From Hyphomicrobium sp. (lineage in GTDB: Bacteria; Pseudomonadota; Alphaproteobacteria; Rhizobiales; Hyphomicrobiaceae): a DNA stretch of 9,749 nucleotides. Positions 6,565-9,749 of this stretch are shown piece by piece. The DNA is taken from positions 1 through 9,749 of the forward strand of contig JAUWCP010000077.1 of assembly GCA_030609245.1 (NCBI GenBank), in the 5' to 3' direction. Both the position numbers and the translations under genes were made by a program. The notes beneath the pieces were generated by a model. The model saw nothing but the letters and a program-made list of their open reading frames with translations. It was not told where the DNA came from and did not search any database. Within the stretch, counting starts at the first letter, position 1; each line of letters begins with the position of its first letter.

Positions 6565-6669
6565 TCGAGACGACACAGCCCATAATACTTTGATCTTACA
6601 CGTCCTTTTCGGAAGTTTTGTTGCGTGGTGTCATCCAGGTGCCAACGATTGGAGTTGGCCGCTTAAATC

Positions 6670-7647
6670 CTAGTCCTCCTGCGGCATATCAGAGCCAAAC
6701 ACTTCGTCTGAAGCCTCGCGAAGGCCTTCCGCGTGAGTATATCTGTCGAGAAGAAGCTTTTTGCTTTTCCAGTTTCCAAGAGCTGCGGTCGTGGCTACAT
6801 CGCGGCATTGGCGTACGATCATTTCTGTCGCAAAGGAGTGACGCCCCGCCTGATGGGGTGGCAGATATTCCAACCCCGCAGTATTGCATGCCTTCTTCCA
6901 GGCTGCGTAGATGTGTCGCCTTTGAGCGTAACCGAACACGCGACCGCGACGCGGTTTGAGTTTGGCAAGTTCCTCCGACATCTCACGGGTGAGTAAGAAC
7001 TCATGTGGCTCGCCGCTTTTCGTACGCTGGCGGCGCGCCACCCTTGTCTGCAAGTCAATATCGGCTGGGCGGAATGACAAGATGTCACCGAGCCGTGCGC
7101 CCGTCGTGAACATCATTAGCGCCATGGACGCAATGTAAGGATTGGTCTTTGATCCCAACCGGAATTGATCGATCCAACTACGGTTCACAGCCGTTCGCTT
7201 TGACTTGGTTTCCTTGAACCGCTTTATCCTGATCGGCCGCGCCCTGCCTCGATCACACGCAAAGTTGAGCACGGCCAAGAAAGGGGCAATGACCTGACGG
7301 TTCCAGGTGCTGGGGGCTGCGTTAGGGTAAATCTTGCGGGCCAAATCACGAACTTCACCAGGCTTAATGGCCGATAACCTCGTCTCTCCGATTTCTCTCA
7401 CTATCGGTTCTAGGAACCGGTGAGAATGGCCGCCCTTCAAGTAGAGAACGACTGCTTGAGCAAAGGTTGTGGCATCTTCCGCGCCGTAAATGGCTGCCCG
7501 GATCAGCTCAGCCTCACGTTTGGATCTTAGCTCCTCCGCGAGCGCTCGGCTATGAGTGCCAGCGCTCTCTCGGATGCGCACGCTGTTGACGGTGCCCGTG
7601 ATCCAATATCCCTTCCGATCCTTGCGCTTCGAAACCTTGAGTGGCAT
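6670..7647 (-). CDS. Tyrosine recombinase (site-specific integrase)
   Basis: The 325-residue protein should catalyse integration and excision of the element at the tRNA-Thr site. The C-terminal catalytic domain shows Arg185 (TTGARLGDILSF), Lys210 (QRTKSGEPHEF), His265 and Arg269 (PHQAGRHSFATEM) and the nucleophile Tyr303 (LDRYTHAEGL). At the usual third-histidine position the motif reads LGNWKS (Asn292-Trp293), a less common variant. The N-terminal half (about 60-150) looks like a core-binding/SAM-like domain. The start is MPLKVSKRKDRKGYW at 7647, as in relatives I recall; the longer in-frame start at 7779 would add 44 residues of poor-looking sequence. It overlaps the upstream small gene by 121 bases in another frame, and its stop is 105 bases from the tRNA remnant, the usual integrase-att arrangement. 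Confidence 0.93.
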   Translation of the reverse strand: MPLKVSKRKDRKGYWITGTVNSVRIRESAGTHSRALAEELRSKREAELIRAAIYGAEDATTFAQAVVLYLKGGHSHRFLEPIVREIGETRLSAIKPGEVRDLARKIYPNAAPSTWNRQVIAPFLAVLNFACDRGRARPIRIKRFKETKSKRTAVNRSWIDQFRLGSKTNPYIASMALMMFTTGARLGDILSFRPADIDLQTRVARRQRTKSGEPHEFLLTREMSEELAKLKPRRGRVFGYAQRRHIYAAWKKACNTAGLEYLPPHQAGRHSFATEMIVRQCRDVATTAALGNWKSKKLLLDRYTHAEGLREASDEVFGSDMPQED

Positions 7648-7835
7648 GGCCTGAGGCTCTCCAAGAATGCAACAAAGTCGGATTCTGAAAGGAAGAGCTG
7701 ACTGCGATGCTCGCAGTAGCAGCCAAGGGAGCGCACACGCCTGCGAAACTCGCGTTCGCTCATTCGGACCGGAATGCATTCGAGGCAGTCGCGCACCGAT
7801 AAGAGGTTCTCAGGCACTACTTCATTCACCCGCAT
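7527..7835 (-). CDS. Small DNA-binding or excisionase-like protein overlapping the integrase gene
   Basis: The protein has about 102 residues from the start chosen here (Met at 7835); the frame reaches back to an ATG at 7862. The core VRDCLECIPVRMSEREFRRRVRSLGCY...LFLSESDFVAFLESLRPC resembles the short helix-turn-helix/excisionase-like proteins encoded just upstream of this type of integrase in Hyphomicrobiales. The tail (APSTACASERALALIAERSRRS) also fits that group, which suggests the 121-base overlap with the integrase is genuine coding in two frames. The promoter at 7851-7879 would start RNA near 7844, so the 7862 start would not be transcribed from it; 7844 (leaderless) or 7835 are better. 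No Shine-Dalgarno is visible. A role in controlling integration or excision is inferred from position. Confidence 0.68.
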   Translation of the reverse strand: MRVNEVVPENLLSVRDCLECIPVRMSEREFRRRVRSLGCYCEHRSQLFLSESDFVAFLESLRPCHSRFRSARIGRDIGSRAPSTACASERALALIAERSRRS

Positions 7836-7850
7836 ATGAAACATATGTGT

Positions 7851-7879
7851 ATCATAATACATAAAAGTTTTATCGTCAA
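7851..7879 (-). promoter_or_regulatory. Sigma-70-type promoter of the excisionase-like/integrase pair
   Basis: On the minus strand TTGACG (7874-7879) and TATGAT (7851-7856) are separated by exactly 17 bases, close to the consensus -35 and -10 boxes. The surrounding DNA is unusually AT-rich for the window. Initiation is expected near 7844, just before the start of the small gene. This is the best promoter match in the window. Confidence 0.65.
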
Positions 7880-8150
7880 GCCAGGGCAGGAACGCGCAAA
7901 AGCGCCGCTACCATCACCGAACTGCAGCGCTTCGTGCGTCGGGGATGTCCGCTTTACCCCCAAAAGCGGACATATCTTTGCGCCCCATTCGTCGGTGAAC
8001 AGCGGCAGCTGAAAAATCCGGTGGAAAAGCGAAAAGGAAATACTGACTTCGGGGGAACGCGGGATTTGGCGATTTTCAGCGTTCTTGAGCCGCAGGGCGA
8101 ATCAGGTGTGAGTGTCTCGTGTAGACGACCGCAACACGGGGGACATAGCC
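7880..8150. other. Region upstream of the integrase operon, no clear gene
   Basis: Between the integrase promoter and the next possible ORF I see one palindromic repeat (7945-7973) and no convincing gene. A plus-strand frame is open across 7934-8416, but its start lies just before the repeat, its composition is not protein-like and it runs through the two better candidates downstream in another frame. Confidence 0.4.
7945..7973. repeat. Dispersed palindromic repeat, copy 1
   Basis: ATGTCCGCTTT (7945-7955), loop ACCCCCA, AAAGCGGACAT (7963-7973): a perfect 11-bp stem. It matches the copy at 9178-9206 across stem and most of the loop. I recall the same ATGTCCGCTTT...AAAGCGGACAT element scattered through Bradyrhizobium-type genomes, where it produces spurious ORF predictions. 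Confidence 0.8.
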
Positions 8151-8294
8151 ATGACCATTGTCTACGAACAGCACTCGTCGGGTTTTCAAACTTGCGTTCG
8201 GCCGGCCGATGCATGCGGCAGCGGATTCACCAGACCCAATCCGAGCAATTGCGTTTGGATTGTTCCGGGTACGGTCGATCCGGCTCAAGACTAG
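8151..8294 (+). CDS. Possible small protein of unknown function
   Basis: ATG 8151 opens a 47-codon frame ending in TAG at 8292-8294. A purine-rich run GGGGGA at 8138-8143 lies about seven bases before the ATG and could be a ribosome-binding site. The peptide has three cysteines (TCVRPADACGSG... and NCVWIVPG) and no recognisable domain; it lacks a signal peptide or membrane segment. A GTG at 8112 in the same frame would add 13 residues. It lies inside the mobile element, 105 bases before the VOC gene. It may be non-coding. Confidence 0.3.
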   Translation: MTIVYEQHSSGFQTCVRPADACGSGFTRPNPSNCVWIVPGTVDPAQD

Positions 8295-8399
8295 ACTCAA
8301 CTCGGGACACGCCGGTTGTTCGGTCCGCGCCGGCGCTGTCGCAAACTGAATTCGCCGACATCCTTATCGTCGAAGTAAACCCGGCAAAGAACATTTCCG

Positions 8400-9050
8400 A
8401 TGAGCCTAAGCTTTAAGGCCGGCCTTCCAGCGTCGCATGTCGCGTCGTTTGAGCATTTACCGGCAAAACTTGGCCTGAAACGGATCGGGCAGCTCGGTTA
8501 TGTTGTCCCCGATGTAGAGCGCGCCTGTCTTAACTTTGGCGGACATTTCGGTGTGCGGACCTGGTATCGGCCAAATCTGCTGAGTTGCGAACTTCAAAGC
8601 CAGGGGCAGCCGGTCGATCAACGTTTCACAGTCGCCATTGGATACTGGAAGCGTATTCAGATCGAGATTTTACAGGTTGAAGGTGCTGACCGGGCTCTTC
8701 TTGATGCCAATGATGCTTCGGAAGAACCCCGTCTCCATCACATAGGCTTTTTCGTCGGAGCAAAAAAGTGCACGCAAGAGCGCTTGATTCGTAAAGGCTA
8801 TCGAGTGTTGGAATCCGGCACAATTTCATTTGCGCGCCGTTCCAAAACGCACTTTGCTTATCTCGATACGCAGGCCTCACTCGGTGTGATTGTCGAGTTG
8901 ATCGAGAACCGTTTCCGGAATAGGCGGGTCGATATGCCCGAATGGTATGTCTGGTTGGGGGCGCTCGCTGGGCAAGTCAGTCGGCAACGCCCAGAGGCTC
9001 GATATGCCCCGACAGAGGACGGCGACCAGCATCCTCGTGCGCGGACCTAA
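8400..9050 (+). CDS. VOC-superfamily (glyoxalase/dioxygenase-fold) protein
   Basis: The 216-residue protein has two paired beta-alpha-beta-beta-beta modules typical of the vicinal oxygen chelate superfamily. The first (about 26-92) starts IGQLGYVVPDVERACLNF and ends RIQIEILQVEG; the second (about 112-169) starts LHHIGFFVGAKKCTQERL and ends GVIVELIEN. Likely metal ligands by position are Gln31 (where His is usual), Glu89, His114 and Glu166. Members include methylmalonyl-CoA epimerase, ring-cleaving dioxygenases and glyoxalases, so the substrate cannot be told from sequence. Residues beyond about 172 form a tail outside the fold. No clear ribosome site precedes ATG 8400. It sits alone as cargo of the element, flanked by copies of the same palindromic repeat. 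Confidence 0.8.
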   Translation: MSLSFKAGLPASHVASFEHLPAKLGLKRIGQLGYVVPDVERACLNFGGHFGVRTWYRPNLLSCELQSQGQPVDQRFTVAIGYWKRIQIEILQVEGADRALLDANDASEEPRLHHIGFFVGAKKCTQERLIRKGYRVLESGTISFARRSKTHFAYLDTQASLGVIVELIENRFRNRRVDMPEWYVWLGALAGQVSRQRPEARYAPTEDGDQHPRART

Positions 9051-9131
9051 CCGAAGGGCCCATTCAACGGGAGAATGGATGTCCGCGAACAGCCGGCTTA
9101 AGGCGAAGTGAAGCTTTGAAGCGGTCCAGCC

Positions 9132-9161
9132 AATGTCCGCTTTGGGTCAAAAGCAGACATT
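9132..9161. repeat. Dispersed palindromic repeat, copy 2
   Basis: AATGTCCGCTTT (9132-9143), loop GGGTCA, AAAGCAGACATT (9150-9161): a 12-bp stem with one mismatch (C9138 against A9155). It differs from copies 1 and 3 in the loop and forms a tandem pair with copy 3, only 16 bases away. A half copy (ATGTCCGC) lies a little upstream near 9077. It could serve as a transcription end for the VOC gene. Confidence 0.75.
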
Positions 9162-9177
9162 TCGGCTTGCGTTACGG

Positions 9178-9206
9178 ATGTCCGCTTTACCCCCGAAAGC
9201 GGACGT
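9178..9206. repeat. Dispersed palindromic repeat, copy 3
   Basis: ATGTCCGCTTT (9178-9188), loop ACCCCCG, AAAGCGGACGT (9196-9206): an 11-bp stem with one G-T wobble. The loop and arms match copy 1 closely. Together with copy 2 it forms a composite unit of about 75 bases. Confidence 0.78.
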
Positions 9207-9317
9207 GGGATTGAGGGCACAGCCGCGATCCGACGCATGACAGCGGCGTCACACTTCTGCCCCATCCGCGACTCTGTTATTCTGGTCTATGGCGCAAACA
9301 TGTCCGGGGGATCGACC

Positions 9318-9476
9318 ATGGGCCCGCCAATACCGACCATAGCTGAACTTTCAAAGTTTGCTTCGAGCGTTCGGGCAAAGCGCAAGGAAATCGCTGAAAA
9401 GCTGCTAACGGACCGCGTCATGACCCGTGAGGAGTTGATCAAGCTTGGACTGATGTCAGAGAATGACGTGCACTAA
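9318..9476 (+). CDS. Small conserved-looking protein of unknown function
   Basis: The frame encodes 52 residues from ATG 9318, chosen because GGGGGA (9305-9310) lies seven bases before it; upstream in-frame ATGs at 9300 and 9237 lack such a site. After a short Pro-rich start (MGPPIPTIAEL) the rest is charged and helix-prone, with KFASSVRAKRKEIAEKLL followed by MTREELIKLGLMSENDVH, which resembles two helices with a short turn. That could be a small DNA-binding or antitoxin-type fold, but no family is recognised. Codon use and composition look more coding-like than the neighbouring open frames. No partner gene is adjacent within the window. Confidence 0.5.
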   Translation: MGPPIPTIAELSKFASSVRAKRKEIAEKLLTDRVMTREELIKLGLMSENDVH

Positions 9477-9550
9477 CCCAAGTACGTCTTTCGAGACTAA
9501 GAAGAGCAGCGTACGCTGAACCCCAAGAGCGAACATCTGTTCGGTAATCT

Positions 9551-9659
9551 ATCGTCCGCATCGTCCGCATCGTCCGCACCTGATAGCAACACAGGACAAA
9601 AGAAGGCAAGCATTACGTGGGTCCTGAGCAGCACGGACGCTATGGACGATATGGACGCT
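9551..9659. repeat. Opposed 9-bp repeat clusters with nested inverted repeats
   Basis: Three exact copies of ATCGTCCGC run from 9551 to 9577. From 9633 to 9659 three 9-bp units of the form ACGGACGCT, ATGGACGAT, ATGGACGCT run in the complementary sense, so GGACGAT at 9644-9650 pairs with ATCGTCC on the left. Between them CAGGAC (9592-9597) pairs with GTCCTG (9621-9626). The whole 109-base block could fold into a cruciform or hairpin, or carry spaced binding sites. No ORF explains it. The rest of 9477-9749 shows nothing else I can call. Confidence 0.6.
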
Positions 9660-9749
9660 AGAATGCTGGACTAGACCGCCTTCCTTCTTTTAGTCGCGAT
9701 CCGGTATGTGCCTCAGGAGATGTCGCGCGTATTACCAACCTGAGCCGCG

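Larger units (their letters stand above)
6520..9749. mobile_element. Left part of an integrated genomic island or prophage remnant (right end not in window)
   Basis: The boundary is set by the tRNA-Thr 3' remnant at 6520-6564 and the adjacent tyrosine recombinase. Because the remnant is the 3' part on the minus strand, its natural downstream flank lies to the left; the chromosome is therefore left and the element right. Visible contents are the integrase pair, a possible small ORF, a VOC protein, a second small ORF, three palindromic repeats and a 9-bp repeat cluster. No capsid, conjugation or replication genes are seen in this part, so the element type is open. Confidence 0.65.

Noticed and set aside
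7934..8416. 160-codon plus-strand ORF
   Set aside because: It starts just before a palindromic repeat that supplies its first residues, has non-protein-like composition and overlaps the better candidates at 8151 and 8400 in other frames.
9551..9577. Short tandem repeats considered as a CRISPR array
   Set aside because: The 9-bp units are contiguous with no spacers and no cas genes are present.

Overview
The window looks like alphaproteobacterial DNA, most likely from the order Hyphomicrobiales (Bradyrhizobium/Rhodopseudomonas-like). The basis is the style of FolE and TruA, a membrane J-domain protein whose C-terminus resembles ones I recall from that group, a tyrosine integrase with an overlapping small partner gene typical of these genomes, and dispersed ATGTCCGCTTT palindromes that I also associate with them. 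This placement rests on recognition by eye; no database was searched.

Left part (1 to about 6519), chromosomal backbone. The 3' end of an unrecognised gene (1-192) comes first. Then follow truA (tRNA pseudouridine synthase I, +) and folE (GTP cyclohydrolase I, -), which converge almost stop to stop. After a 478-base gap is a complete pqqC-like gene (+) with no other pqq genes in view. Next are an unrecognised lipoprotein gene (-) and a 73-residue protein with a CxxC...CxxC zinc-ribbon pattern (-). A 453-base gap with two small dyad symmetries precedes a 499-residue membrane protein with a signal peptide, a Cys-bearing periplasmic part, a Pro/Ala-rich linker, one transmembrane helix and a C-terminal cytoplasmic J domain (HPD present).

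Right part (6520 to the end), one end of an integrated element. A 45-base copy of the 3' portion of a tRNA-Thr(GGT) gene, with no 5' half, lies at 6520-6564 on the minus strand. Just beyond it is a tyrosine recombinase gene (minus), preceded by and overlapping a small DNA-binding/excisionase-like gene; a good -35/-10 promoter drives the pair. This arrangement puts the chromosome on the left and the element on the right, with the intact tRNA-Thr gene expected past the right edge of the window. The cargo seen here is sparse: a possible 47-residue ORF, a VOC (glyoxalase-fold) protein, a 52-residue ORF, three copies of a palindromic repeat and a cluster of 9-bp repeats in opposing orientation near the end.

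No operon-scale novel system is evident. The items most worth a second look are the tRNA-Thr island boundary, the overlapping integrase gene pair with its promoter, the isolated PqqC beside folE, the membrane-anchored J protein and the 20-bp perfect palindrome at the end of folE.
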